A stretch of DNA of 64,000 nt from an uncultured Nocardioides sp. (lineage in GTDB: Bacteria; Actinomycetota; Actinomycetes; Propionibacteriales; Nocardioidaceae), in assembly GCF_947488515.1 (NCBI RefSeq), contig NZ_CANKZF010000001.1, positions 620,001 through 684,000 on the forward strand. The letters run 5' to 3'. The notes beneath the pieces are model-generated. The model had not been told where the DNA came from. It worked only from the letters and a program-made list of their open reading frames with translations, and did not search any database. Numbering within the stretch: position 1 is the stretch's first letter; each line of letters opens with the position of its first letter. Made by a program: the position numbers and the translations under genes. This document shows positions 10,743-20,413 of the stretch, in pieces.

Positions 10743-11285
10743 CTAGGTCCCGCTCGGGGCGGCGCGGCGCCGGTGCCGGATGACCAGCGCGCCGGCCCCG
10801 GACAGCAGCACCACGCCGGCCGGCACGACGATCCCGCGGAGCACTCCGTCGGGATCGTCGTCGTCCCCGGACGACGAGGACGCCGCCGCGCCCACGGCGT
10901 CGGGCGTGCCGTCGCCCACCTCGAAGCGGATCTCACCGGCGATCTCGTGCCCGTCGGAGGACACGACGTCGTAGGTCAGGGTGTAGGCGCCGTCAGGGCC
11001 CGCCCAGAGGTTCTGCCGGACCTCGGGCCCCGTCGCCGTGGCGGTGCCGTTGGCGACGCTCCCGTCGGGCCCCGTGACGGTCACCTCGTGGACCTCGGCG
11101 ACCGGACCGGTGAAGGTGAGGACCGCCCGCGACGGCATCTCACGCAGCACCCCCGACTCGGACGGGTCGGAGAAGAGGAGCTCGTCGTGGGCCGCAGCCG
11201 GAGGCGCCGTGGCCCAGCAGAGGGCGGCCGCGGCGGCGGCCAGGACGAGCCGGACGACTCCTCGCCGCGCAGCAGGGCCGGTCAC
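10743..11285 (-). CDS. CopC-domain secreted protein with C-terminal membrane anchor
   Basis: A 180-residue exported protein. A signal peptide (VLAAAAAALCWATAPPAAA) is followed by a mature N-terminus starting HDELLFSDPSESG. This matches the CopC pattern in which the first histidine binds copper. The CopC Ig-like domain contains HEIAGEIRFEVGDG near its end. A Ser/Asp-rich linker and one membrane helix (GIVVPAGVVLLSGAGALVI) then precede a basic tail. The GTG start overlaps the stop of the inositol-phosphate synthase gene (GTGA). This coupling to sugar metabolism is odd for a copper protein. No CopD or copper regulator lies nearby. Confidence 0.88.
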   Translation of the reverse strand: MTGPAARRGVVRLVLAAAAAALCWATAPPAAAHDELLFSDPSESGVLREMPSRAVLTFTGPVAEVHEVTVTGPDGSVANGTATATGPEVRQNLWAGPDGAYTLTYDVVSSDGHEIAGEIRFEVGDGTPDAVGAAASSSSGDDDDPDGVLRGIVVPAGVVLLSGAGALVIRHRRRAAPSGT

Positions 11286-12418
11286 GACCCGAGCCCCGCC
11301 CGCCAGGCCACGAGGTCCTCCCACTGCTGGGACAGACGGTGCTCGGTGGCGCCGACGGGGTCCTTGAAGAAGAAGGCGAGAGCAGTCAGCGGACCCGCCC
11401 GGCCGGCTGCGTGCCCGGCGGACACCAGGCGGGCCAGGTCGAGGACGAGCGGCGCGGCCAGCGCGGAGTCGCAGCCCTCCCAGGTGAGCTGCAGCGTCAT
11501 CCGGGTGCCGAGGAAGCCGTCGAAGCGCACGTGGTCCCACGCCGTCTTCCACTCCCCCAGGTCCTCCACCTGGTCGATGTGCATGGGCCCCGGGACGGGG
11601 CGGCCGACGATGGCGTCGAGCCCGCTGCGCTTCGCGACGGTCTTGCTGCGAGCGGCCTCCGGGTCGGCCAGGGTCGCCCCGTCGCCACCGCCGAGGAGGT
11701 TGACCGAGGTCCACGACCGCAGCTCGAGGGCCCGCATCACGAACATGGGGGCGAGCGCCGACTTGAGCAGCGTCTCCCCGGTCTTGCCGTCGCAGCCTGC
11801 CCACGGCAGGCCGCGCTCACGTGCGGCCTGGACGACGACCGGGAGCCGCAGGCACGGGCTGGGCGTGAACGACACGAAGGAGGCGCCGGCGCGGAAGGCC
11901 GCCAGGGCGTAGACCGCCCCGACCGGCAGCGCGTCGTCGACCTCCGTCATCGAGTCGGGGTCCGGCACCGGAGGCTGGGTGCTGGCGACGTCGACGACGA
12001 CCACCCGGTCGAGCTGGTGCCGGTCGCGGAAGTCCGCGATGTCGCGGGCGAGCCGCTCCACCGCCTCGGCGGCGGTGGCCGAGCCGGCGACGTGGCCCGG
12101 GCGCACCTCGGCGTCGACGGCCTCGAGGTGGGCGCGAGCGGCGTCCACCAGGGTGGGCGGCACGACGCCGCCCTCGGCCAGCTCCTCGGCCCGCTTGGGC
12201 AGCGAGTGGGAGCTGACGTCGTGGCCGCCGAAGACCAGCCCCGCCAGGGCCGGCAGGCCCTCGGGCTGCAGCTCCGGGAGCTCGGTCACGAGAGCGGTGG
12301 TCGGTGCGAGGCCATGCGCCACGGCGTACGCACCGACCACCGCTGTGGTGGCCACCGAGCCCCGCGCACCCACGAACCACACGCCTGTCCTGGCCGTCAC
12401 CTCGGGCGTGGGGGTCAT
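11282..12418 (-). CDS. myo-inositol-1-phosphate synthase family protein
   Basis: A 378-residue NAD-dependent enzyme of the inositol-3-phosphate synthase family. An N-terminal nucleotide-binding loop reads VWFVGARGSVATTAVVGA. The conserved core includes SFVSFTPSPCLRLP, GCDGKTGETLLKSALAPMF, SVNLLGGGDGATLADPE and SKTVAKRSGLDAI, and FDGFLGTRMTLQLTWEG lies near the C-terminus. Actinobacteria use the canonical enzyme to start inositol, PI and mycothiol synthesis. This copy sits between a TIM-barrel sugar isomerase and a CopC-like gene, so it may be a paralogue with a specialised role rather than the housekeeping Ino1. Confidence 0.85.
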   Translation of the reverse strand: MTPTPEVTARTGVWFVGARGSVATTAVVGAYAVAHGLAPTTALVTELPELQPEGLPALAGLVFGGHDVSSHSLPKRAEELAEGGVVPPTLVDAARAHLEAVDAEVRPGHVAGSATAAEAVERLARDIADFRDRHQLDRVVVVDVASTQPPVPDPDSMTEVDDALPVGAVYALAAFRAGASFVSFTPSPCLRLPVVVQAARERGLPWAGCDGKTGETLLKSALAPMFVMRALELRSWTSVNLLGGGDGATLADPEAARSKTVAKRSGLDAIVGRPVPGPMHIDQVEDLGEWKTAWDHVRFDGFLGTRMTLQLTWEGCDSALAAPLVLDLARLVSAGHAAGRAGPLTALAFFFKDPVGATEHRLSQQWEDLVAWRAGLGS

Positions 12419-12480
12419 GTCGTCCTCCTCGGACGGATGGGCGGGGGCCCAGCGGACATCAGGGGGCCTTCAGGGGGCTG

Positions 12481-13488
12481 TCAGGACGAGGTCGAGAACG
12501 CCGCGTCGAAGGCCGCGGTCGGCGCGTCGAAGGCGAGCCGGCGCACGAACTCCAGCGCCTCGGGGGCTCCGACGAGACGGTCCATCCCGGCGTCCTCCCA
12601 CTCCACGGAGATCGGGCCGTCGTAGCCGATCGTGTTGAGCATCCGGAACGACGCCTCCCACGGCACGTCGCCGTGACCGGTGGACACGAAGTCCCAGCCG
12701 CGGCGCGGGTCGGCCCAGGCCAGGTGCGAGCCCATGCGGCCGTTGCGGCCGTTGCCGACCTGGCGCTTCGCGTCCTTGCAGTCGACGTGGTAGATCCGGT
12801 CCTTGAAGTCCCACAGGAAGCCGACCGGGTCGAGGTCCTGCCAGACGAAGTGCGAGGGGTCCCAGTTGAGGCCGAACGCCTCGCGGTGGCCGATGGCCTC
12901 GAGCGCCGCGACGGTGGTCCAGTAGTCGTAGGCGATCTCGGACGGGTGCACCTCGTGGGCGAAGCGGACGCCCTCGCTGTCGAAGACGTCGAGGATCGGG
13001 TTCCAGCGGTCGGCGAAGTCCTGGTAGCCCGCGTCGACGAGGGCCTGCGAGGCCGGCGGGAACATGGCGACGTACTTCCAGATCGAGGACCCGGTGAAAC
13101 CGACCACGACGTCAACGCCGAGCTTGCGCGCGGCCCGGGCGGTCATCTTCATCTCCTCCGCGGCGCGCTGGCGCACGCCCTCGGCGTCGCCGTCGCCCCA
13201 GATGCGGTCGGGGAGGATGTCGCGGTGGCGCGCGTCGATCGGGTCGTCGCAGACCGCCTGGCCCTTGAGGTGGTTGCTGATGGCGAACACCTGGAGGTCG
13301 TACTTCTTCAGCATCTCGAGCTTGGCCGGGACGTAGGACTCGTCCTCCACCGCCGCCCACGGGTCGAAGTGGTCGCCCCAGCAGGCGAGCTCGAGGCCGT
13401 CGTAGCCCCAGCCCGACGCGAGCTTGCACATCTCCTCGAACGGCAGGTCGGCCCACTGGCCGGTGAACAGGGTGACGGGGCGTGGCAT
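12481..13488 (-). CDS. sugar phosphate isomerase/epimerase (xylose isomerase-like TIM barrel)
   Basis: A 335-residue AP-endonuclease-2/xylose-isomerase-like TIM barrel. Metal ligands of the fold are suggested by [55 protein letters not shown] and the late [18 protein letters not shown] ribosome site precedes the ATG at 13488. It heads a unit with the inositol-phosphate synthase and CopC-like genes, 62 bp apart. Homologues act in inositol and other polyol or hexulose catabolism; the exact substrate is not evident. It is not close to the EboE type as far as I can judge. Confidence 0.85.
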   Translation of the reverse strand: MPRPVTLFTGQWADLPFEEMCKLASGWGYDGLELACWGDHFDPWAAVEDESYVPAKLEMLKKYDLQVFAISNHLKGQAVCDDPIDARHRDILPDRIWGDGDAEGVRQRAAEEMKMTARAARKLGVDVVVGFTGSSIWKYVAMFPPASQALVDAGYQDFADRWNPILDVFDSEGVRFAHEVHPSEIAYDYWTTVAALEAIGHREAFGLNWDPSHFVWQDLDPVGFLWDFKDRIYHVDCKDAKRQVGNGRNGRMGSHLAWADPRRGWDFVSTGHGDVPWEASFRMLNTIGYDGPISVEWEDAGMDRLVGAPEALEFVRRLAFDAPTAAFDAAFSTSS

Positions 13489-13795
13489 GTGTGCTCCTCA
13501 GGGTGTGGTGGTGCGTTTCGGCTGGTTCTGGTCGTGATGGTGGTGCTGGTCAGGTGGATCGGGGTGGTGGTCGGGCGGGCCGGGTGGCCGCGCGGACCGG
13601 TGCCGGGACGGAGCGCCGTGTCCCGGCACCGGCCGCTGGGGGCGGCGCCTCTCGGCACCACCCCCCGCCCGGGCGGGGGCCCGGCCACCGGGGCGCACGC
13701 AGGGCCGATCCTGCGTACGCACCGGTTCACCTCACCCGAGGGTGATGTGCTGGCCGAGCCGCCCACCTTCGGACGTCTCGTGCTCGGACCGGCGC
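13489..13795. terminator. intergenic region with 18-bp perfect palindrome, probable terminator
   Basis: This 307-bp gap separates the giant secreted-protein gene, which ends at 13796 on the minus strand, from the isomerase gene that starts at 13488. It contains a perfect GC palindrome at 13662-13679 (CCCCCGCCC/GGGCGGGGG) suitable for ending the upstream transcript, without a U tract. The promoter of the isomerase unit must lie between the palindrome and 13500, but I recognise no clear -35/-10 pair. I see no coding sequence in it. Confidence 0.4.
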
Positions 13796-16700
13796 CTACA
13801 GCTGGGACTTCAGCGTCCGCGACAGGCGCTTGAGAGCGAGCTTCACCTCCTTGTCCTTCACCCGCGACGCGAGCCGCTCGAACTTCTTGAGCGACCGGAG
13901 AGCCTGGCCCGCGTCCTTGCGCCCTTCGGCGCGCTTGGCGGACGTCAGCTCCTGCTTCAGCTTCGCGGCGAGCTTCGGACCGACGAGGCCGTCGTCGACG
14001 AGCCGCTTGACGAGCTTCTTGCCGGCGCCGTAGGACCCGACCACCCGGAAGGTGACGGTCTGCGACGCCTGGTTGCCGGCCTCGTCGAGGACGGTGACCT
14101 CGAGCTCGTGCGTGCCCGGCGACAGCGACATCGCGGCGATGCGCACCGGCGCGCTCACCACCTTGCCGTCGAGACGGACCACCTGCTCGGCGGCGCCGGA
14201 CGTGGTGTCCGAGACCCTCACCCGAGCGGTGCGGACCGCGGCGACGTCCAGCTTCGCCCCGTCGGCGATGCCGTCCACGGCCACGGTGGGCGCGGTCGCG
14301 TCCATCTTGACGGTGAGCGTGCTGATCGCCGACGTGGTGCCGGCTGCGTCGGTGGCGCGGGCCTGGACGAGGGTGACCCCGTCGTTGGTGACCCGGAACG
14401 GCGCGGTGTACGCCGTCCAGGCGCCGTTGCCGCCGAGGCGGTACTCGAGGCCGAGCTTCCCCTCACCGCCGGCTCCCGCGAGGGAGACGGTGACCGGCGA
14501 GGTGAACCAGTTCGCACGACCGTTGGCCGCGGCGGGTGCCGTGGTCAGGCTGACCGACGGCTTGGCCGGCTCGACGGGCTCGCCCGGCTCGCTGACCGTG
14601 ACCTCGAGCTGACCGCCGGCGGTGTTGCCCGCCTTGTCGGTGGCGCGGTAGCGCACCAGGTAGGTGCCCGGCTCGTCGAACGACAGCGGCGCGTCGTAGG
14701 TGCTCCACTCCGCGTCGTCGCCGATCCGGTACTGGATGCCCGCCACGCCGGAGGTGGCGTCGGTGGCGGTCAGCGTGACCAACTTGGTGGTGGTGCCGGA
14801 CTCGGCGCTGGTGACCACCGGCGGTGCGGTGTCGACCTTGACGGTCTGCGACCGGGCCGCCTCCACGTTGCCCGCGGCGTCGGTCGAGCGGTACTCGACC
14901 AGGCGCTCACCCTCACCGGTCACGGGGACCGCGATGGTGTAGGGCATCCACTCACCGCCGGCGATGCGGTACTCGATCGAGGCGATGCCCGACCCGGCCG
15001 CACCGTCGGTGGCGGCCAGGGTGATCGACGGACGCGTGGTGTGCCACCCGTCCGTGCCCGTGGCTGCCGGCACGGTGATCGTCGCGGTCGGTGCGACCGT
15101 GTCGATCTTCACCGTCAGGGACTTGACCTCCTCGGCGTTGCCCGCCTCGTCGGTCGAGCGGTACTCGACCAGGCGCGAGCCCTCACCCGGGACCTGGACC
15201 GCCCCGGTGTAGGGCGTCCAGGCACCGCCGGCGATGCGGTACTCGGTCGAGGCGACGCCCGACCCGCCCGTCTCGTCGGTGGCAGCGAGGGTGAACGACG
15301 GCCGCGTGGTGTACCAGCCGGCCTGGCCGGTGGCACCCGGGATGGAGATCGTCGTCGTCGGTGCCGTGGTGTCGCCCGGCTCCTCGCCACCCGGCTCGCA
15401 CGTCTCGTCCTCACCCAGGGTGAAGAAGTCGAAGCTGGCGGTGATGCCGGCCCCACCCGCCTGGTTGGCGGCGGAGAGCAGGCCGATGCGCGGGTTGGTG
15501 ATGCCGGCGAGGCTGTAGCCCGCCGCCATGTCCGTCCACGACTCACCGTCGGTGCTGTAGCTGCCGAGGACCTGCTCGCCGTCCTCGCTGGTCAGGCGCA
15601 GCCAGACGGTGCTCGGGAAGGTGGCCCCGAGTCCCGACGTGTTGGTCTCGGCGGCCGTGCCAGTCGTCTCACGAGCCGTCTGGATGATGTTGGACGCGGC
15701 GTTGGGGTCGGCGCTGCGTCCCTGGAACACGTGCTTCAGGTAGTTGTCGTCGTCCCCGTAGATCAGCAGGCCGGCCGACTGGTACTGCCTGTTGATCGGC
15801 GCGGTGACCTTGGTCGTCGCCACGAACGGACCCTCGGGAAGGTCCGTGAGGACCAGGTCGCGAGCCGTGTTCGTGGTCTGGTAGAGGTCGGTCGCCTCCA
15901 TCGGGATCTTCAGCGAGCTGCCGGAGACCGTGAGGTTGCCGCTGGGGCGGACCGTCGTCCAGTCCGAGCCCAGTGCGTTGCCGTCGAACTGCTCCACGAC
16001 GCACGGCGGGCTGCACTCGACAGCGGTGTCGTCCGGCGTGATGGTGAAGTAGTCGAACTCGGCGGTGATGTTGTCAGCCGCCCCCGCAGCCGTGCTGCCC
16101 AGGGCGAGCAGGCCGACCTTGGGCGCCGTGATGCCGGTCAGGTCGCGGGGTGCGGCCGTGCCGTTCGACGTCGTGATCGGGAGCCACGTGGCCCCGTCGG
16201 TGCTGTAGGTGGGAGTGACGACGTTGCCGTCGCTGCTCGTCATCCGCAGCCACACGGTGTCGGGGAAGGTCGCGCCGAGGTTGGTGGAGTTGGACTCCGA
16301 CGCCGTGCCGTTGACCTCCTTGGCGAACTGGATGACGTTCGCTGCCTTGCTGCCCGCCGCGGCCGTGGATCGACCCGAGTAGACGAGCTTGAGGTAGTTG
16401 TTGTCGTCGCCGTAGATGATCAGTCCACCCTGCTGGTAGCCGCGGACGGCAGGCAGCGTGAGCTTGGTCGTGACCTCGAACCTTCCGGCCGGCAGGTCCT
16501 GGAGGACGATGTTCGGCGTGGTGTTGGTGCCCTGGTAGATGTCGGAGTTGGTGAGCGGGATGTTGAGCGTCCCGTCGGCCACCGTCATGGTCTGGTTCAC
16601 CCGGACGTTCCGGTTCCACCTGGTGCTGTCGAGCTCGGTGCCCACGAAGTCGTCGGACCGTCCGCTGAAGCAGATGTCCTTGGCGGCGGTCGCGGTGATC

Positions 16701-19700
16701 TCCGTCGTGCGGGTGCTCTTGGCCCCCCGCGAGTCGGTGACCGTCAGCGAGACGACGTACTTGCCCGGAGCGGTGTAGGTGTGGCTGGGGTTGGCCTCCG
16801 TCGAGGTCGAGGCCTCGCCGTCGCCGAACTTCCAGGCGTAGGTGACCGGGGTGTCACCGTCCGGGTCGGTCACCGTGCTGGTGAACGACACCGGGAGCGG
16901 CACCTCGCCCGTGGTGGTGCTGGCGTTGATCGCCACCGTCGGCGGCTGGTTGTCGGTGATGCCCCGGCCCTTGAACTCGAGCCAGTTGACGTTGGCCCCA
17001 CCCGTGGTGGCGACGAAGTAGAGCGCCTCGCTGGAGGCCGAAGCCCCGTTGAAGGTCGTCGTCACGTCCTGGTAGGTCTGGGCGCCTCCGGTGTTGGGCA
17101 CGTCGAGCGTGCCGATCACCGTGCCCGTGGGCGAGCCCTGTCGCACCTCGAACGCAGCGCCGGCGGTGCTCGACGCGGCGCGCATGGTGACGCCCGTGAT
17201 GCCGGTGAGGTTCATGACGTTCCAGCGGAACCAGTCGCCGGCCTCGACGCCGGTGACGTTCTGGCCACCGCCCGTGTCGGTCGTGGTCTGCGTCGTGACA
17301 CCTGCCGAGCCGGTGGTGTTGCTGCCGGTGCGGCCGGTGGCGTCGTAGAACTCGGCCTCCTTGTGCTTGGTGTGCAGGACGATGCCGTCGACGCTGGTGA
17401 GCGCCCCGGCCGCGCCGTTGCCCTTGTCGGTGTAGGTGGCCTTGATGGTGCCGAAGATGTTGGCGCCCACGTGGCCGGCGTCACCGGGCAGCGGGAACGA
17501 GCCCTCGCAGCCGGTGTACTGCTCGTAGTCGTGCGAGTGCTGGTCGTGGCCGAGGCCCGGCTGGACGACGACGTCGTCGCAGTCGATCTCGCCGTCCTCG
17601 GCGTCGGTGACGACCACCTCGTAGTTGACGTAGTCACCGAAGTCGAAGAACCCACCGTCCTTCGGCAGGACCAGCTCGACGCTCGGGGCCGTGTTGCCCA
17701 CCGTGATGTCGATGTTGGTCGTGCCCGTGCGGCCGTCAACGTCGGTCACCGTCAGCCGGGCCGTGTAGTTGCCCGCCGTGGTGTACGTGAAGCTTGCGGT
17801 CGGCGTGGTGGCGTCGGTGGTGCCGTCGCCGGTGAAGTCCCACGCGTAGGTGAGGCCCGTGGCATCACCGGTGTCGGGGTCGAACGATGCCGATCCGTCG
17901 AACTCCACCGTCAGCGGGGCCGGACCGGACGTGCGGTTGGTCGTGGCCCTGGCCACCGGTGCGCGGTTGCCCTCGACGTAGTCGATGCGGTAGACGCCGG
18001 AGTCGGTGTTGTTGCCGTTGAACCCGCTGCCCCACTCGATCATGTAGAGGGCACCGTCCGGCCCGAACTGCAGCGCGTGCGGGCGCTGCATGGGCAGGTT
18101 GGAGAGGAACCGGTTGATGTCGGTGTAGCCGGTCCCGGCCTCGTTCATCTGCACGGTGAAGAGGCGGTTGTTGTTCCAGTCGGCCCAGATCGCCTTGCTG
18201 TCGAAGTAGGCGGGCCACTTGCGGTCCGAGTCGAGGTCGGGGTCGTAGGAGTAGGTGCCCGAGGTCATCGGGGCACCGCTCGCCCCGATCTCAGGAGTGC
18301 CGGTGAGCGAGGCGTTGTTGCTCTGCCAGATGACCGCAGCCTTCGCCGGCGGCAGGTTGGTCAGGCCCGTGTTGTTGGGCGAGTCGTTGACCGGCGCGCT
18401 GCAGTTGAACGTCGCGCCCGCGGTGCTGCTGGCGAAGTTGTAGTCGTTGTAGGGCGTGTTGTTGCCCACGCAGTAGGGCCAGCCGTAGTTGCCCGGCTCG
18501 TCCAGGACGTTCCACTCCACGCGGCCGTTGGGCCCACGGGTGGCGCTGACGGAGCCGGCGTCGGGACCGTAGTCAGCGACGAGGAGGTTGTTGTTCTGCT
18601 CGTCGAGCCCGATGCGGAACGGGTTGCGGAAGCCCATGGCGTAGATCTCGGGGCGGGTCTTCTGCTGGGTGTCGGCTGCCTCGTCGAAGAGGTTGCCCGC
18701 GGGGACCGTGTAGCCACCGTCGGCCTTCGGGGTGATCCGGAGGACCTTGCCGTTGAGGCTGTTGGTGTTGGCGGAGGTGCGCTGGGCGTCCCACGCGCTG
18801 CGGTCGGGACGCTCGTCGATCGGCGCGTAGCCACCGGAGTCGAACGGGTTGGTGTTGTCACCCGTGGCGAGGTAGAGGTTGCCGTCGTTGTCGAACTCCA
18901 TCGACCCACCCGCGTGGCAGCACTCGTTGCGCTGCGTCGGGACGTCGAGGATCGTCGTCGCCGTGTTGAGCTGCAGCGTGTCGCCCGACATCGTGTAGCG
19001 CGAGATGCGGTCGATGGACTCCGAGCCGGTCGGCGAGTAGTAGAGGTAGACCCAGTTGTTCGTGGCGAAGTCGGGGTCCAACGCGATGCCGAGCAGGCCG
19101 AACTCCTGGCCCGTGTAGACCGGGACCGTGCCCGCGGTCAGCACGCTGCCGTTCTCCTTGATGATGCGCACGGCGCCGTTGCGGTCGATGTAGAACACCC
19201 GACCGTCATCGGCGATGGTGAGCTCCATCGGGTTGGAGGTGTTCTCGTCGAGGGCCACCTTCTCGAAGCTGGGCGTCAGGGTCGCCTTGCAGTCCGAGTC
19301 CACGACACCGGCAGCGGTCTGGATGCCACCGAGGATGTGGCCCAGGAAGGCCGGGTCGACGAAGGACGCCTCGGTGTGACCCATGCCGGTGTACCAGCTG
19401 CGGCCGCCGTCGTAGTCCTGGCACCAGGCGATCGGGTGCTCGGTGCCCATCGAGCCGTTGCCCGGGGTGTAGGTGGTCTCGTCCAGCGACGCCAGCACGT
19501 GGAGCTTGGTGCGGGGGTTGGCCGCCGGGTTGGTCCGGAAGTTGTACCACTCGTCGGTGCGCTGCCAGCGGCGCTGGATGCCGGCGGTGGAGGGGTGCGC
19601 GGGGTCCTCGACCTTGACGGTCGCGGTGGGTGTGCCCGCCGGGTGGTTGTTGAAGTAGGCGCCGACGAGACTGCCGTACCAGGGCCAGTCGTACTCGGTG

Positions 19701-20254
19701 TCAGACGCTGCGTGGATGCCGGCGTAGCCGCCGCCGGCCTGGATGTAGCGCTCGAACGCGGCCTGCTCGGACGGGTTGAGCACGTCACCGGTGGTGGAGA
19801 GGAAGATGACGACCTCGTACTGCTCGAGGTTGGCGTCGTTGAACGCGCTGCTGTCCTCGGTGGCCGTCACCGTGAAGTTGTTGTCGGCCGCCAGCGCCTG
19901 GATGGCGGTGGTCGCCTCGTCGATGTTGGAGTGGCGGAACGCGGCCGTCTTGGAGAAGAGGAGCGCGTCGAACGACTCCTCCGCGGCTGCGGCGGCTGAC
20001 GCCTTCGGGTCGGCGGTCCACGGGACCGCGTCGCCCAGGGTGCTCGCGGTCTCGGCCTTGCCGGCCTTCCCGGCCCCCTGGGGGGCCTTCTTCGCCTGGG
20101 TGTCAGTGGCGGCGGCGGGCTCGGGGCTCGGTGCTGCGGTGGCCGTGGAGGCCAGCCCGATGGTCGCGCCCAGCGGCAGCGACACGATCAAGGCCATGGT
20201 GGAGCCGACCGCGACGCGGGAGCGCCTCTGCAGTCGCGTGATGAGTCTGTTCAT
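13796..20254 (-). CDS. giant secreted ThuA / PQQ-type sugar dehydrogenase / PKD / carbohydrate-binding protein
   Basis: A 2152-residue exported protein. Approximate layout: signal peptide 1-41; ThuA-like domain 95-325 (LLFSKTAAFRHSN, GYAGIHAASDTEYDW); sorbosone/glucose dehydrogenase-like propeller 330-755 (LGIALDPDF, YAMGFRNPFRIGLD, GNYGWPYCVGNN); PKD 760-845; an Ig-like segment rich in His/Asp 850-965; CBM6-like 970-1090; PKD 1095-1185; two concanavalin-like DUF1349 modules 1190-1410 and 1415-1615; chitobiase/OmpL47-like Ig modules 1630-2050; and a basic helical C-terminus resembling a FIMAH domain. The ATG at 20254 has an AGAAGGG site upstream; an earlier in-frame start at 20290 is less likely. 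ThuA-propeller-PKD fusions are known in actinobacteria and Bacteroidetes. Oxidation or binding of extracellular sugars is inferred, and xylose or inositol genes on both sides fit that. Confidence 0.9.
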   Translation of the reverse strand: MNRLITRLQRRSRVAVGSTMALIVSLPLGATIGLASTATAAPSPEPAAATDTQAKKAPQGAGKAGKAETASTLGDAVPWTADPKASAAAAAEESFDALLFSKTAAFRHSNIDEATTAIQALAADNNFTVTATEDSSAFNDANLEQYEVVIFLSTTGDVLNPSEQAAFERYIQAGGGYAGIHAASDTEYDWPWYGSLVGAYFNNHPAGTPTATVKVEDPAHPSTAGIQRRWQRTDEWYNFRTNPAANPRTKLHVLASLDETTYTPGNGSMGTEHPIAWCQDYDGGRSWYTGMGHTEASFVDPAFLGHILGGIQTAAGVVDSDCKATLTPSFEKVALDENTSNPMELTIADDGRVFYIDRNGAVRIIKENGSVLTAGTVPVYTGQEFGLLGIALDPDFATNNWVYLYYSPTGSESIDRISRYTMSGDTLQLNTATTILDVPTQRNECCHAGGSMEFDNDGNLYLATGDNTNPFDSGGYAPIDERPDRSAWDAQRTSANTNSLNGKVLRITPKADGGYTVPAGNLFDEAADTQQKTRPEIYAMGFRNPFRIGLDEQNNNLLVADYGPDAGSVSATRGPNGRVEWNVLDEPGNYGWPYCVGNNTPYNDYNFASSTAGATFNCSAPVNDSPNNTGLTNLPPAKAAVIWQSNNASLTGTPEIGASGAPMTSGTYSYDPDLDSDRKWPAYFDSKAIWADWNNNRLFTVQMNEAGTGYTDINRFLSNLPMQRPHALQFGPDGALYMIEWGSGFNGNNTDSGVYRIDYVEGNRAPVARATTNRTSGPAPLTVEFDGSASFDPDTGDATGLTYAWDFTGDGTTDATTPTASFTYTTAGNYTARLTVTDVDGRTGTTNIDITVGNTAPSVELVLPKDGGFFDFGDYVNYEVVVTDAEDGEIDCDDVVVQPGLGHDQHSHDYEQYTGCEGSFPLPGDAGHVGANIFGTIKATYTDKGNGAAGALTSVDGIVLHTKHKEAEFYDATGRTGSNTTGSAGVTTQTTTDTGGGQNVTGVEAGDWFRWNVMNLTGITGVTMRAASSTAGAAFEVRQGSPTGTVIGTLDVPNTGGAQTYQDVTTTFNGASASSEALYFVATTGGANVNWLEFKGRGITDNQPPTVAINASTTTGEVPLPVSFTSTVTDPDGDTPVTYAWKFGDGEASTSTEANPSHTYTAPGKYVVSLTVTDSRGAKSTRTTEITATAAKDICFSGRSDDFVGTELDSTRWNRNVRVNQTMTVADGTLNIPLTNSDIYQGTNTTPNIVLQDLPAGRFEVTTKLTLPAVRGYQQGGLIIYGDDNNYLKLVYSGRSTAAAGSKAANVIQFAKEVNGTASESNSTNLGATFPDTVWLRMTSSDGNVVTPTYSTDGATWLPITTSNGTAAPRDLTGITAPKVGLLALGSTAAGAADNITAEFDYFTITPDDTAVECSPPCVVEQFDGNALGSDWTTVRPSGNLTVSGSSLKIPMEATDLYQTTNTARDLVLTDLPEGPFVATTKVTAPINRQYQSAGLLIYGDDDNYLKHVFQGRSADPNAASNIIQTARETTGTAAETNTSGLGATFPSTVWLRLTSEDGEQVLGSYSTDGESWTDMAAGYSLAGITNPRIGLLSAANQAGGAGITASFDFFTLGEDETCEPGGEEPGDTTAPTTTISIPGATGQAGWYTTRPSFTLAATDETGGSGVASTEYRIAGGAWTPYTGAVQVPGEGSRLVEYRSTDEAGNAEEVKSLTVKIDTVAPTATITVPAATGTDGWHTTRPSITLAATDGAAGSGIASIEYRIAGGEWMPYTIAVPVTGEGERLVEYRSTDAAGNVEAARSQTVKVDTAPPVVTSAESGTTTKLVTLTATDATSGVAGIQYRIGDDAEWSTYDAPLSFDEPGTYLVRYRATDKAGNTAGGQLEVTVSEPGEPVEPAKPSVSLTTAPAAANGRANWFTSPVTVSLAGAGGEGKLGLEYRLGGNGAWTAYTAPFRVTNDGVTLVQARATDAAGTTSAISTLTVKMDATAPTVAVDGIADGAKLDVAAVRTARVRVSDTTSGAAEQVVRLDGKVVSAPVRIAAMSLSPGTHELEVTVLDEAGNQASQTVTFRVVGSYGAGKKLVKRLVDDGLVGPKLAAKLKQELTSAKRAEGRKDAGQALRSLKKFERLASRVKDKEVKLALKRLSRTLKSQL
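14840..15379. repeat. two 270-bp direct repeats inside the giant gene
   Basis: The Ig-like modules near the C-terminus of the giant protein are duplicated at DNA level. The motif encoding VEYRSTDEAGN/VEYRSTDAAGN recurs exactly 270 bp apart (14881 and 15151), which is a 90-residue module period. A third, diverged module lies at about 14600-14840. The high nucleotide identity suggests recent duplication or gene conversion and makes module number prone to vary between strains. Confidence 0.8.
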
Positions 20255-20373
20255 CACGATCCCTTCTCTGGTGACGGATGTGCGCTCCATCAGTTCCGGG
20301 GCGGGTCCCCGGGCGTTCGGCCCTCGTCATGCGGTCGAGCTGTGCTGCGGTCGTGCGGGTGGGACAGGTGTGT

Positions 20374-20400
20374 GCCCGGCGGGTTCGGCGCCCGCCGGGC
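20374..20400 (-). terminator. hairpin after xylA
   Basis: A 10-bp perfect stem (GCCCGGCGGG/CCCGCCGGGC) with a 7-nt loop lies 14 bp beyond the xylA stop on the minus strand. It has no U tract. It is a plausible end of the oxidoreductase-xylA transcript, lying upstream of the giant-gene promoter. Confidence 0.5.
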
Positions 20401-20413
20401 CCACGGTGGTCGG

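Noticed and set aside
11282..13488. Part of an Ebo-type gene cluster (inositol-phosphate synthase plus TIM-barrel gene)
   Set aside because: No UbiA-like, TatD-like or EboA genes are present, and the TIM-barrel protein looks like a generic sugar isomerase.
13742..19999. A 2085-codon plus-strand open frame opposite the giant secreted-protein gene
   Set aside because: It is a GC-bias shadow: low-complexity Arg/Val/Gly/Asp-rich translation with no domains, while the minus strand encodes clear ThuA, propeller and PKD domains.
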